Positions 17,023 to 24,931 are shown, numbered from the stretch's first letter. The stretch: 64,000 nucleotides of DNA from Mesorhizobium sp. B2-4-3 (GCF_006442815.1 NZ_VFVL01000025.1:29453-93452), one strand, 5' to 3'. Made by a program: numbers and translations. The notes: a model not told the origin generated them from the sequence alone.

Positions 17023-18258
17023 TCAGGCCCTGACGATGTTGTGCTCGGGACCGAACGGGAATTTCGTGATATTCTCGGCACCGTCCTCGGCGATGACCAA
17101 GATATCGTGCTCACGGTAGCCGCCGGCACCGGGCATGCCTTCGGGCAAGGTCACCATCGGCTCCATCGAGACCACCATGCCGGGCTGGAGCACGGTGTTG
17201 ATGTCCTCGCGCAGCTCAACCCCGGCCTCGCGACCGTAATAGTGCGACAGCACGCCGAAGGAATGCCCGTAGCCGAACGAGCGGTAGCCGAGCAGGTCAT
17301 GGCTGCGGTAGATGTCGTTCAACTCCGTCGCCACGTCGCCGCAGCGCGCGCCCGGCCGCAGCAGTTCCAGCCCGCGCCGGTGCACCTTGCAGTTGATTTC
17401 CCAGATGCGCAGGTGCTCGTCGCTGGCATGATCGAGGAACAGCGTGCGTTCCAGCGCGGTGTAATAGCCAGAGATCATCGGAAAACAGTTCAGCGAAAGA
17501 ATATCGCCGTTCTCCACCTTGCGCGACGTCACCGGATTGTGGGCGCCGTCCGTGTTCACGCCAGACTGAAACCACACCCAGGTGTCCATCAACTCTGCGT
17601 GGGGGAAAGTCTTGGCGATGTGACGAACCATGGTCTGTGTGCCCGCCAGCGCCACCTCGTATTCGGGAACCCCCTCGCGGATGGCGTTGCGGATAGCCTC
17701 GCCGCCGATGTCGGCCGTGCGGGCCCCTTCCTTGATCAGCGCGATCTCCTCCGCCGATTTGATGGTGCGCAACCACATTGACGGTGCGCCGATATCGACG
17801 AATTCAACTCCCGGGAAGGCATCCTGCAGCAAATTGCGCAGGTCGAGATTGACATCGTCGAACTCGATGCCAAGGCGCTTGGCACTCGGCAACTGTTGCT
17901 GGAGAGCATGGAAGTAATTGTCGCGCTGCCAGTCGGTATAGGTGACGTTGTCGCCGAAGGTGCGGCGCCAAGGCTGGCCCGCATCGATGCCGGCGGAAAT
18001 GGAAACCGCTTTCTTGTCCGTCACCACGAAGGCATAGCGGCGACCAAAGTAGCAATACAGGAAATCTGAGAAATAGCAGATGTTGTGGTAGGAGGTGAGG
18101 ATGGCGCCGTCGAGTCTCAGTTCAGCCAGGATCTTGCGCAGGCCGTCCTGACGGCGTGTCATTTCGGCGGCACTGAAGGTCGGGACAACCTTATGGCCAT
18201 TGTGCATGTTCTGCAGCCGCAACAGTTCGTTGGGCATGCCCTTGGCATAGATGTTCAT
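17023..18258 (-). CDS. Creatinase (creatine amidinohydrolase)
   Basis: A 411-residue pita-bread-fold hydrolase that closely resembles Pseudomonas creatinase (EC 3.5.3.3) along its whole length. Recognised stretches include 'FTSYHN'-like 'LTSYHNICYFSDFLYC', 'ISAGIDAGQPWRRT', 'DTWVWFQSGVNTDGAHNPVT', 'LSLNCFPMISGYYTALERTL', 'FGYGHSFGVLSHYYGREAG' and 'SMEPMVTLPEGMPGAGGYRE'. The proposed catalytic His ('GAHNP') and Glu residues ('LERT', 'SMEP') are present. Creatine is split to sarcosine and urea in the cytoplasm. The start is ATG 18258, with GGAGGAC just upstream; the open frame begins 11 codons earlier. Xaa-Pro aminopeptidases share the fold, but the creatinase-specific segments make that unlikely. 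Confidence 0.93.
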   Translation of the reverse strand: MNIYAKGMPNELLRLQNMHNGHKVVPTFSAAEMTRRQDGLRKILAELRLDGAILTSYHNICYFSDFLYCYFGRRYAFVVTDKKAVSISAGIDAGQPWRRTFGDNVTYTDWQRDNYFHALQQQLPSAKRLGIEFDDVNLDLRNLLQDAFPGVEFVDIGAPSMWLRTIKSAEEIALIKEGARTADIGGEAIRNAIREGVPEYEVALAGTQTMVRHIAKTFPHAELMDTWVWFQSGVNTDGAHNPVTSRKVENGDILSLNCFPMISGYYTALERTLFLDHASDEHLRIWEINCKVHRRGLELLRPGARCGDVATELNDIYRSHDLLGYRSFGYGHSFGVLSHYYGREAGVELREDINTVLQPGMVVSMEPMVTLPEGMPGAGGYREHDILVIAEDGAENITKFPFGPEHNIVRA

Positions 18259-18432
18259 TATGTCCTCCGTACCGCGAAAAGGGATGATCAATGCGTCGCT
18301 TCGGACAATACGGAGGCGGCTAAGGCACGGGAAATTAGAAGTCGATATCAGCCAATTACAGTTGCTAATCGCTACTGCGAAAAGAGAGGGGAGGTGTCAG
18401 GTCGCAGGTTCACGAAACGCTCCAACTGCCTG

Positions 18433-18576
18433 CTACACGAACATCATGACGATGATCGCGCCGATGACGATGAGGACGAGGCCACCGATCAGCATCGGCA
18501 ACAGACTGTTGTCCGGGTCGATACCAGATTCAAACTGCTTTTCCATCGGCGTACCGTTCTTCTTTGGCTCAGTCAT
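18433..18576 (-). CDS. Small single-span membrane protein (47 residues)
   Basis: A short gene with a strong site (GAGGAGATGAGCC before ATG). The product has a polar N-terminal half ('MTEPKKNGTPMEKQFESGID') and one hydrophobic C-terminal segment ('PMLIGGLVLIVIGAIIVMMF'), so it is predicted to be a one-pass inner-membrane protein with a soluble N-terminus. No family is recognised. It lies alone between creatinase and the NsrR-like gene, all on the same strand. Confidence 0.65.
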   Translation of the reverse strand: MTEPKKNGTPMEKQFESGIDPDNSLLPMLIGGLVLIVIGAIIVMMFV

Positions 18577-18737
18577 GGCTCATCTCCTCAAGAGAGAAAT
18601 CGGCGTGCGTCTTGTGAAGGGCCAAGCCTGCATAGCAGCCTCCTGCGGCTGTTGGCCGCTTCCCGATCGATCCAGCGATGAGATTGTGCCGCTCTCGGTC
18701 CTCCGCGACGAAGCATATCGTTCTGAGCACATCGACC

Positions 18738-19199
18738 TCATCTACCGACCCGTGCCATACCCGAAGCGCGCCGTCGCGAGGACCCTCCAAGGAAATCTTG
18801 AGGCATCAGTGCAACATCGGCCAACGTGTAACGATCGAGGACGCTCTGAAAGGATGCTATGGCTTCGCCGAACATGCCTGAAAGCTTGCAGGAACTGGTG
18901 AGCACACATTGGTTTCCGGTGGCAAAGCACTCCACAACAGCGAAATCCGGCTCAGTCAGCCGTATGACGTCGCCGACCCGGATCTTCTCGGGCGGGAGCC
19001 CCAGTGTGAGCCCCCCGGAGCGGCCGCGTACCGCCTTCAGGTAGCCGCCGCGCGTCAGGGTATTGGCGACCTTGTTGAGGTGGGTCTTCGACACCTTAAA
19101 GGTGCGGGCGGTTTCCTCGATCGTAATCAGGCGATCGCCAGCCGAGGCGGCAAACATCAGCATCCTCAAGGCAAAATCGGAGAAGTTGGTCAGCCTCAC
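18738..19199 (-). CDS. Rrf2-family regulator, NsrR type
   Basis: A 153-residue Rrf2 regulator. The winged helix lies at residues about 1-65 ('MRLTNFSDFALRMLMF', 'TIEETARTFKVSKTHLNKVA', 'GGYLKAVRGRSGGLTLGL'). Three cysteines in 'ECFATGNQCVLTSSCKL' (C-x6-C-x5-C) match the iron-sulfur-binding loop of NsrR, the nitric-oxide-sensing repressor. It lies 61 bases downstream of the haemoglobin gene on the same strand, a natural pairing for nitric oxide defence. The C-terminus 'SSRRRASGMARVGR' is basic and unusual. Confidence 0.85.
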   Translation of the reverse strand: MRLTNFSDFALRMLMFAASAGDRLITIEETARTFKVSKTHLNKVANTLTRGGYLKAVRGRSGGLTLGLPPEKIRVGDVIRLTEPDFAVVECFATGNQCVLTSSCKLSGMFGEAIASFQSVLDRYTLADVALMPQDFLGGSSRRRASGMARVGR

Positions 19200-19260
19200 G
19201 GATGGTGCCTCCCTTGGACTGGCATGCCCCTGTGGGGATCACTCACCTGCCTTTTCCGCG

Positions 19261-19725
19261 TCACAGCTCTTTCTCGACAATCGGTTCGATGTCAGTCGTT
19301 GTCTCGCCTCGGTTGAAGGCGACCGCCAGGCGAAAACTGTGGGCAATACGCAGGGCTCGATTCATGAACAGCGCCGCAACGTCCGGCGGACAGATGCGGC
19401 GCACGGTGGCGCGAAACAACTTCAGCCAACGCCGGAAATGCGCCTCGCCAAGGCCTTCGATCGTCAGATGTGGCGGTAAGGGCCGTCCTCCGTACCGAGC
19501 CGTCCGCAGCAATGTCGCGGACCAGAAGTCACACATTTTGGCCAGATGAGCCGGCCACTCGGCATGCGCTATCCTTTGGTGGAAGATGGGGCCGAGAAGC
19601 TCATCGCGGCGAATTTCATCATAAAAGCCGTGAACCACGCTACGGATCATGGTTTCGTCGAGTACTTCCGACAGCGCGGCGCCATCGACGATGATCGTTC
19701 TGTTGCTTCGACTGTTTCCGCTCAT
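19261..19725 (-). CDS. Group III truncated haemoglobin
   Basis: A 154-residue globin of the truncated group III type. Seen are 'VVHGFYDEIRRDELLGPIF' (B-helix region with a Tyr), 'WPAHLAKMCDFWSATLL', and the proximal-His helix 'LGEAHFRRWLKLFRATV'. Such proteins bind oxygen or nitric oxide in the cytoplasm. The start ATG lies three bases inside the 3' end of a possible small upstream frame. It is the first recognised gene of a pair with the NsrR-like regulator, which supports a role in nitric oxide handling. Confidence 0.88.
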   Translation of the reverse strand: MSGNSRSNRTIIVDGAALSEVLDETMIRSVVHGFYDEIRRDELLGPIFHQRIAHAEWPAHLAKMCDFWSATLLRTARYGGRPLPPHLTIEGLGEAHFRRWLKLFRATVRRICPPDVAALFMNRALRIAHSFRLAVAFNRGETTTDIEPIVEKEL

Positions 19726-19904
19726 TTGCGCGCAACCGTCTCCTCAAGGGCAAGCCCATTCTTGACGCCGTCGCCAGGTTGCCGCGTGCGAGGGTACCTG
19801 GGGACGTCGATCTGCCGACCCTGAACCGGGCCTGCGGCCCCGTCCTGCGACGAGGGTTCATGAGTTTGCGTTCCAACGCCAATCCTGGCGGGTCGGCTCA
19901 ACAT
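19722..19904 (-). CDS. Possible small leader ORF overlapping the globin start
   Basis: An open frame of about 60 codons from ATG 19904 (preceded by TTGGA) whose TGA overlaps the globin ATG as ATGA, an arrangement typical of translational coupling. The protein is basic and low in complexity and matches no family I recognise. It could be a coupled leader peptide or chance. Confidence 0.25.
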   Translation of the reverse strand: MLSRPARIGVGTQTHEPSSQDGAAGPVQGRQIDVPRYPRTRQPGDGVKNGLALEETVARK

Positions 19905-19910
19905 TCCAAC

Positions 19911-19939
19911 TAAAACACAGATTGTCAATATATGTTTTA
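19911..19939. promoter_or_regulatory. AT-rich dyad upstream of globin/NsrR genes
   Basis: TAAAACA (19911-19917) and TGTTTTA (19933-19939) form a perfect seven-base inverted repeat with a 15-base spacer, in the only AT-rich stretch upstream of the globin gene. An operator for the NsrR-like regulator is a fair guess. The rest of 19940-20096 shows no gene. Confidence 0.35.
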
Positions 19940-20096
19940 TGAAGGCTGTCGAGAATGCAATGCACTACCGACGCAATCAGTAGGCGTGTGGCTGGTTTGG
20001 TATTGCTCACGGCGCATTGCCGTGAAGAGCGTTGGACAGATCAGATCGAGCCGAAGCCAGGGCCGCAAGATCCCGTTCATCGGCAATCAATGGCGC

Positions 20097-20618
20097 CTAA
20101 GCATCGTTTAGTTGCGTCGGCACGACAGCGCCAGGCTCGGCTTGGCAAGGGCGCGGACCAATGGCAATGCCCAGACTTGGACCAGCATTAAGTATCGCCA
20201 TCACCTCAGCACCAGAATGCGCCAGCCGCAGTTCTTCTCTGATGCGAGGTGTCCGAAGTATCCGGCAAACCTGTGAAAGAGCGGGAAGGAAGGCGGAGAC
20301 GGCGGAGCGAGGCCACAGCACCGTATAGACGATATCGACGGGATCGTCGTCCGGCCCGCCGAAATCGACAGGCGGATGCAGCCGAGTGAAAGATGCCATG
20401 GGAGAAGAGATCGCGTCGAACAAGGCGTGTGGGGTCGCAACGCCGCGGCCGATACCTGTCGAGCCGAAACCCTCGCTGCGCCAAAGGCTGTCGAGAACCA
20501 TCTGTTCGTCAAGTCCGGCTCTCCGCGCCATCCTGACGGCTATTTTCGTCAATGCGGAATGCTTTCCCTTTGTCGCGAGGTCTAGCGCGATGTCTTGTTC
20601 CGACAAATAGGGGATCAT
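20097..20618 (-). CDS. PTS IIA-like protein (PtsN/fructose family)
   Basis: A 173-residue protein of the mannitol/fructose-type EIIA fold. The expected phosphorylation-site His lies in 'GIGRGVATPHALFDAI', matching the 'G.AxPH' loop of PtsN, and 'VDIVYTVLWPRSAVSAFLPA' fits the following strand/helix. ATG 20618 is preferred to the earlier in-frame ATG (20642) because AGAGG lies eight bases before it. PtsN in rhizobia belongs to the nitrogen-PTS regulatory chain; this copy stands alone, away from rpoN, and has a C-terminal extension of about 25 residues. It is probably a paralog with a stress or regulatory role. Confidence 0.75.
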   Translation of the reverse strand: MIPYLSEQDIALDLATKGKHSALTKIAVRMARRAGLDEQMVLDSLWRSEGFGSTGIGRGVATPHALFDAISSPMASFTRLHPPVDFGGPDDDPVDIVYTVLWPRSAVSAFLPALSQVCRILRTPRIREELRLAHSGAEVMAILNAGPSLGIAIGPRPCQAEPGAVVPTQLNDA

Positions 20619-21217
20619 CACGGTCGCCTCTAATTGATCCAAGCGCAGTCACGAGCGACGGTTGAGTCACATCGCCAACGCAGGGCAACGTTCACTTTGA
20701 ACTGAATTGGAATCCTGGCTCTCCCGGACACGAAGCCAACGTCTTTCGCGTCCGGGCTAGAGGCCTGCTTTAAGGCGCCGTGGATATCGTCGGAGATTTT
20801 TCATGAAAATATGCATAACGTCAAAAATGTAGTGAAGGTCTTTTTGGAATCAAGCGACGCCAGTAGTGACGGGTCGCTTCAGAGTTATTCGGTGTCGCGG
20901 GTATAATTCCTTCGACCCATTTGACACGTGCCGCCTCGGTTCGCGAGATATCGCGAGTGATCCTCGGCCCTTGCCGATGCGCATTCTGCGATCTTCGCCG
21001 ACGCGTGACTGAAGAGAATTCTTGGATGCGAACAAGGGGCACCAGACAAACGCAAAAATAATGCACTGAAACGCCATTTAATTTCGTTTGACGAAGATGG
21101 CCGTCTCCTCCTTGCTTGGGCGAGACCGAACGGGCCGTGTCAGCGCGATAGGATCGGATTTTAGGCCTTCCAGATTTCGGCTGTCGCACGGCTTCTACCC
21201 AAGCAAGGAGTACCGTG
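20619..21217. other. Intergenic region upstream of the secreted protein/cupredoxin operon
   Basis: About 600 bases without a supported gene. It contains one copy of the shared motif (21075-21093), listed separately. Open frames on the minus strand (for example 20821-21294) have no family features. Confidence 0.45.
21075..21093 (+). promoter_or_regulatory. Shared upstream motif, copy 1
   Basis: CATTTAATTTCGTTTGACG lies 125 bases before the start of the secreted-protein gene. The 11-mer AATTTCGTTTG recurs exactly at 23992-24010, with a near copy at 28852-28870. Here TTCGT and ACGAA also form a small inverted repeat (21083-21095). Confidence 0.5.
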
Positions 21218-21631
21218 ATGAAAAAGCTTGCCCTCGCAGTTGCCGTGACAATGGCCAGTTCGTTTTGCGCCATGGCGGCTAGTGACGTCGCCAAATCGCC
21301 GCCGCCTGCTCCTTACGAACAGGTCAGCAAACTTGTGAAATTGCCCGACTTCCTCCCGGGCATGGGTCAACTCTTCGTCGATCCGGCGACGTTGCCGGCC
21401 GGTCCGTTCCTTGCCTATGACCACGACGGCAAGCTTGTCAGCAGCATCTACATGCTTCCGATCAAGGAACTCAATCCGGACAAGCGTTTTGACAACCTCG
21501 CGGCGCCGGGCGGCAACGTCGACCATGTCGACGTTTACTACAATGCCGGGCACCCTGGCGTTCCAGAACCGCACGTCCACGTGGTGCTGTGGCATGTCTC
21601 GGCCACCGACGAGGCGCGGGTCGCCAAATGA
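21218..21631 (+). CDS. Secreted TTHB210-like domain protein (tentative)
   Basis: A 137-residue protein with a Sec signal peptide ('MKKLALAVAVTMASSFCAMA'). The mature part contains a histidine-rich motif 'HVDVYYNAGHPGVPEPHVHV', which suggests metal binding and resembles the conserved motif of TTHB210-like (DUF5602-type) proteins; that family call is tentative. The start is ATG 21218, after AAGGAG at seven bases; the GTG just before it is less likely. The stop overlaps the cupredoxin start (ATGA), so the two are co-translated and probably act together in the periplasm. Confidence 0.65.
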   Translation: MKKLALAVAVTMASSFCAMAASDVAKSPPPAPYEQVSKLVKLPDFLPGMGQLFVDPATLPAGPFLAYDHDGKLVSSIYMLPIKELNPDKRFDNLAAPGGNVDHVDVYYNAGHPGVPEPHVHVVLWHVSATDEARVAK

Positions 21632-22149
21632 CACTCACGCGCCGTGAGATACTTGGCGCGGGCGGCGGTTTCGCCGCCCTGGCGCTTTCGTCTTTAGCCG
21701 TGTGGGCCGGCGACATCGTCGACATCGCGATGAAGGGTCGCGTCGATGGCTCGCACGTCTGGTTCGACCCTATCGGCGTTCTGATCAAGCCAGGTCAGAC
21801 GGTCCGCTGGACAAACCTCAATCCTGGCAACTCGCACACGACCACGGCGTACAGCCCGAAGAATTTCGGGCGGCCGCTGCGCATGCCCAAGGCCGCAAGA
21901 CCATGGGCCTCGGACTACCTCCTGCCTAACGAGACCTTTTCGGTGGCCTTCACCGAACAGGGTGTCTATGACTATTTCTGCATTCCGCACGAGCATGCCG
22001 GAATGGTCGGCCGCATCATCGTCGGCGAACCCGTGACAAACGGCTGGACCCAACTTGACGGAGCCAATGGCGACCTCCCGGAGGAGGCCCTCAAGGCGTT
22101 TCCGACAGTCGAGGAAATCATGGCGAAATTGATCGTCCCGCCCGCCTAG
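21628..22149 (+). CDS. Periplasmic cupredoxin (pseudoazurin/plastocyanin type)
   Basis: A 173-residue blue-copper protein. The N-terminus ('MTLTRREILGAGGGFAALAL') resembles a Tat-like signal with two arginines. The type 1 copper ligands are visible: His in 'GNSHTTTAYS', and Cys, His and Met in 'YDYFCIPHEHAGMVGRIIVG'. It should carry single electrons in the periplasm. The start overlaps the preceding stop by four bases. A GMC-type dehydrogenase and a c-type cytochrome lie 2.8-5 kb downstream, so it is a possible electron acceptor, though it is in a separate operon. Confidence 0.85.
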   Translation: MTLTRREILGAGGGFAALALSSLAVWAGDIVDIAMKGRVDGSHVWFDPIGVLIKPGQTVRWTNLNPGNSHTTTAYSPKNFGRPLRMPKAARPWASDYLLPNETFSVAFTEQGVYDYFCIPHEHAGMVGRIIVGEPVTNGWTQLDGANGDLPEEALKAFPTVEEIMAKLIVPPA

Positions 22150-22262
22150 GCCATGCACCAGACACACGACCGCCAGCAACAAGGAGAATTGAATACGACG
22201 ATGGGACGGGAGCGCCAGATTCCCCGCCATCGTCAGCGTCGATCAATTTGGGGGTGATCTTT

Positions 22263-23093
22263 ATGACAGCCAGTATTTTTCCATGCGGACCTCAATCACG
22301 ATCCCAGGCGAGGCGGGACGACGGCGCTCATGCGCTGGACATGCCTCTCGATGTGCCGACCGCAGCCCAACAGCGTGAGCGTGCGACGAACCGGCTTGCT
22401 GCCTTGGGCGAGATGACGGGCGGCATTGCTCATGACTTCAGAAACCTCCTGGCAGTCATCGAATCCGGCCTGCGGCTTGCCGAAAAGCGAGCCGAGGAAC
22501 CAGAAAGGGTGCGGGCCTACATCGCGTCGGCGCGGCAAGGAATCGATCGAGGGATCGAGCTTACGTCTCAACTGCTCGCCTTCGCGAAGCACCAGGAACT
22601 CGATGCTCATGCGGGGGACCTGAATGAGTTCCTCAGGTCTTTCGAGCCTTTCCTCAGGTATGGCGCCGGGTCCGATGTCAAGGTCAAGCTTGAACTCGGT
22701 CCCGATGTCCCGCTCTGCATGGTCGACCCCGCGTTTTTCGATGCAGCGGTGCTTAATCTCGTCATCAACGCGCGCGACGCCGTCTCAAATGGCGGCGAAG
22801 TCCGGGTTGCCACTGGACGATTGGTGCAGGCGACCGCCTCTCCTGATCCGCCCGGGCCAGGAACCTACGCGTACGTTCGGGTCGAGGACCGCGGCTGCGG
22901 CATGGCTCCGGAGGTGTTGCAGAAGGTTTTCGATCCCTTCTTTACGACGAAGGGCGAAAAGGGCACCGGCATAGGACTATCGCAGGTGCAGGCATGGCTG
23001 GAGATGGTGGGTGGCCGGATCCGCATCGCAAGCGAGGAGGGGGTCGGAACTACGGTCGACCTCCTGTTCCCGTCAATCCAAGCGGAAACGTAA
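22263..23093 (+). CDS. Orphan soluble sensor histidine kinase
   Basis: A 276-residue kinase with no membrane segment and no recognisable sensor domain. The dimerisation/phosphoacceptor helix is 'LGEMTGGIAHDFRNLLAVIE' with the His in 'AHDF'. The ATPase domain has the N box 'NLVINARDAV', G1 'DRGCGMAP', F box 'DPFFTT' and G2 'GEKGTGIGLSQV'. The start is ATG 22263, after GGGGGTGATC; the frame could begin at TTG 22248. No response regulator is encoded nearby. It lies 113 bases after the cupredoxin gene on the same strand and is convergent with the LysR gene. Confidence 0.85.
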   Translation: MTASIFPCGPQSRSQARRDDGAHALDMPLDVPTAAQQRERATNRLAALGEMTGGIAHDFRNLLAVIESGLRLAEKRAEEPERVRAYIASARQGIDRGIELTSQLLAFAKHQELDAHAGDLNEFLRSFEPFLRYGAGSDVKVKLELGPDVPLCMVDPAFFDAAVLNLVINARDAVSNGGEVRVATGRLVQATASPDPPGPGTYAYVRVEDRGCGMAPEVLQKVFDPFFTTKGEKGTGIGLSQVQAWLEMVGGRIRIASEEGVGTTVDLLFPSIQAET

Positions 23094-23096
23094 GCC

Positions 23097-23957
23097 TTAC
23101 AAAGGCTCGTGCTGTCTCGTCTCATCGCGTGCAACGAAGTGCAATCCTGCCAGGGCTGGGCCTACTACGCTCTCGTCCGCATTGGCGGATTGCACCGCAT
23201 AGACCGGATAGGAGAACTGCGGCATTTCAGGCACAAGATGAAGTCGTCCGGCCGCCAGGTGAGGCTGCACTGAGCTCATTCTGAAATATCCTGCGCCGCC
23301 AGCGGCCAGAACATAGTTCAATGCGAGCGGACCGAGGTCGAAAGAAAGATCCGGCGCGGCACTCGGGAAATTCACCCCGTGGTGAAGCCCGAAGTCAGGC
23401 CCCCAATCCATATAGACATATGATTCATCCACCACACGCGCATCGGAATTGGTAGTCACGAGGACGAGTTTTTCTTCCAAAAGCAGATCGATTTTCAAAC
23501 CCGGTCTGTGCGGGGGCGCGTACATGATAGCCAAGTCGACCAGCCCCGAGGCGACCTGGTTGATGAGATCCTGTGGCACGTCGACGTGCACTCGCAGCGC
23601 GATATCCTGCAGCGATTGGCGCATCCAGTGGACCCAGTCGAGCAGAAGAGGTTGTGCAAGGCTGACTTCGCTGCCGACCGTCAGCACGGCCCGGCGTCCC
23701 GGAGGCACTGCAACCTGGTGAAGGGTGCGTTGCCATAGTTGGACGAACATCGGCGCGTGACGCAGAAATTGCTCGCCCGCGGGAGTGAGCGAAGCTCCGC
23801 CTTTATGCCGAACGAACAGTGGTCGGCCCAATTGTTGCTCCAGGTTGCGGATCCGTGCGCTGACGGTCGTCTGGGCAACGTTCAAGCGCTCCGAAGCCCG
23901 AATGAAGCTCCCTGTCGAAACGATCTCGATAAAGGTGCGGGCGAGTTCAATATCCAT
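23097..23957 (-). CDS. LysR-family regulator divergent from the GMC dehydrogenase operon
   Basis: A 286-residue LysR regulator. The helix-turn-helix is 'SFIRASERLNVAQTTVSARI' followed by 'RNLEQQLGRPLFVRHKGGAS'; the effector domain includes 'AVLTVGSEVSLAQPLLLDWV' and 'LVLVTTNSDARVVDESYVYM'. The start is ATG 23957 ('MDIELARTFIEIV'), the family-typical N-terminus. It is divergent from the dehydrogenase genes across 188 bases that contain one copy of the shared motif, so it is the best candidate for the protein that reads that motif. Confidence 0.88.
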   Translation of the reverse strand: MDIELARTFIEIVSTGSFIRASERLNVAQTTVSARIRNLEQQLGRPLFVRHKGGASLTPAGEQFLRHAPMFVQLWQRTLHQVAVPPGRRAVLTVGSEVSLAQPLLLDWVHWMRQSLQDIALRVHVDVPQDLINQVASGLVDLAIMYAPPHRPGLKIDLLLEEKLVLVTTNSDARVVDESYVYMDWGPDFGLHHGVNFPSAAPDLSFDLGPLALNYVLAAGGAGYFRMSSVQPHLAAGRLHLVPEMPQFSYPVYAVQSANADESVVGPALAGLHFVARDETRQHEPL

Positions 23958-23991
23958 GACCGCTAATAGCATAAAAATTGCGCTTAAATGT

Positions 23992-24010
23992 CAATGAATT
24001 TCGTTTGTCA
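23992..24010 (+). promoter_or_regulatory. Shared upstream motif, copy 2
   Basis: CAATGAATTTCGTTTGTCA lies in the LysR/dehydrogenase divergent region, 136 bases before the dehydrogenase small-subunit start and 35 bases from the LysR start. It shares the 11-mer AATTTCGTTTG with copy 1. Confidence 0.5.
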
Positions 24011-24145
24011 CATAGCAGGTGCGAATATTAGGCTGTCCAAATACTCACCGGATTGAGCGCTGAACGCGGCGCAGCGCCGGGATGGAGCAGGCATAGGCCT
24101 CTCCATCCTCACCCCTCGTTTGCCCACAGTGTCACAGGAGCGATC

Positions 24146-24904
24146 ATGTCGAAGAGAGAGAAGAATGGCCAAGGCGACGTCGGACGTCGTGACTTTCTAA
24201 AACTGTTCGGCGCGGCTGGCGCGGCAGCGGGCACCCTGCCGTTTGGCGGATCCGCATCGGCGGACGAGATCGTGGCAGCCGCCGCCACGGACACGAAGCA
24301 CCATCACGCCGCCGAACCTCATACTCGAGGCGGCGGCTACGAATTCTTCAATGTCGACGAATCCGCCTTCGTCGAAGCGGCGGTCGATACGCTCATTCCA
24401 AAGGATGCCACCGGTCCCGGAGCCAAGGAGCTTGGCGTGGCGACATACATCGACCGGCAGATGGCCAGCGGATACGGCAAGGGCGACCGGCTTTATCTGG
24501 AAGGGCCCTTTGGCGAGGGTACGCCCGAGCAGGGATACCAATTGCCGATGACGCCCTCGGAGCTGATCCGGGCGGGAATCGCCGACGTCAATGCCGTCGT
24601 ACAGAAAAGCCACAAGAACAGTTTCGCGGCCCTTTCGGCAAAGGACCGTGCCGCCGTTATGGCGGACCTTGAGGCCAAGAAGACCGACCTTCCAACGGTG
24701 CCGGTCGCAACCTTCTTCAGCCTCCTTCTGCAGCTCACGATCGAGGGCTATTTCGCAGACCCGATGTACGGCGGGAACGGGGACGCGGCTGCCTGGAAGA
24801 TGATCGGCTTCCCCGGCGCGGATGCCATGTACGCGGACAAGATCGAGCCGTTCCGGAACAAGCCCTACAAGGCTGAACCGAAGGGCATCCAGGACCTCAT
24901 TTGA
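24146..24904 (+). CDS. Gluconate 2-dehydrogenase subunit 3-like protein (Tat-exported)
   Basis: A 252-residue small subunit of the membrane/periplasmic GMC-type dehydrogenases. It has a Tat signal ('GRRDFLKLFGAAGAAAGTLP'), then 'FFNVDESAFVEAAVDTLIPK' and 'GPGAKELGVATYIDRQM', which are typical of gluconate 2-dehydrogenase subunit 3, and ends near 'PYKAEPKGIQDLI'. A linker rich in His ('TKHHHAAEPH') follows the signal. Start ATG 24146 follows ACAGGAG. In this family the Tat signal of the small subunit carries the cofactor-loaded large subunit out of the cell. The large-subunit gene follows after 27 bases. Confidence 0.85.
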   Translation: MSKREKNGQGDVGRRDFLKLFGAAGAAAGTLPFGGSASADEIVAAAATDTKHHHAAEPHTRGGGYEFFNVDESAFVEAAVDTLIPKDATGPGAKELGVATYIDRQMASGYGKGDRLYLEGPFGEGTPEQGYQLPMTPSELIRAGIADVNAVVQKSHKNSFAALSAKDRAAVMADLEAKKTDLPTVPVATFFSLLLQLTIEGYFADPMYGGNGDAAAWKMIGFPGADAMYADKIEPFRNKPYKAEPKGIQDLI

Positions 24905-24931
24905 TCGGCGGAAGAAAAAGGAGACTTTGAC

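Noticed and set aside
17023..18258. Reading this gene as a generic Xaa-Pro aminopeptidase
   Set aside because: The fold is shared, but several long stretches match creatinase specifically, and the neighbourhood agrees with creatinase.
20821..21294. A 157-codon minus-strand frame upstream of the secreted-protein gene
   Set aside because: It overlaps the start of a well-supported gene, has no ribosome-binding site and no recognisable domain.
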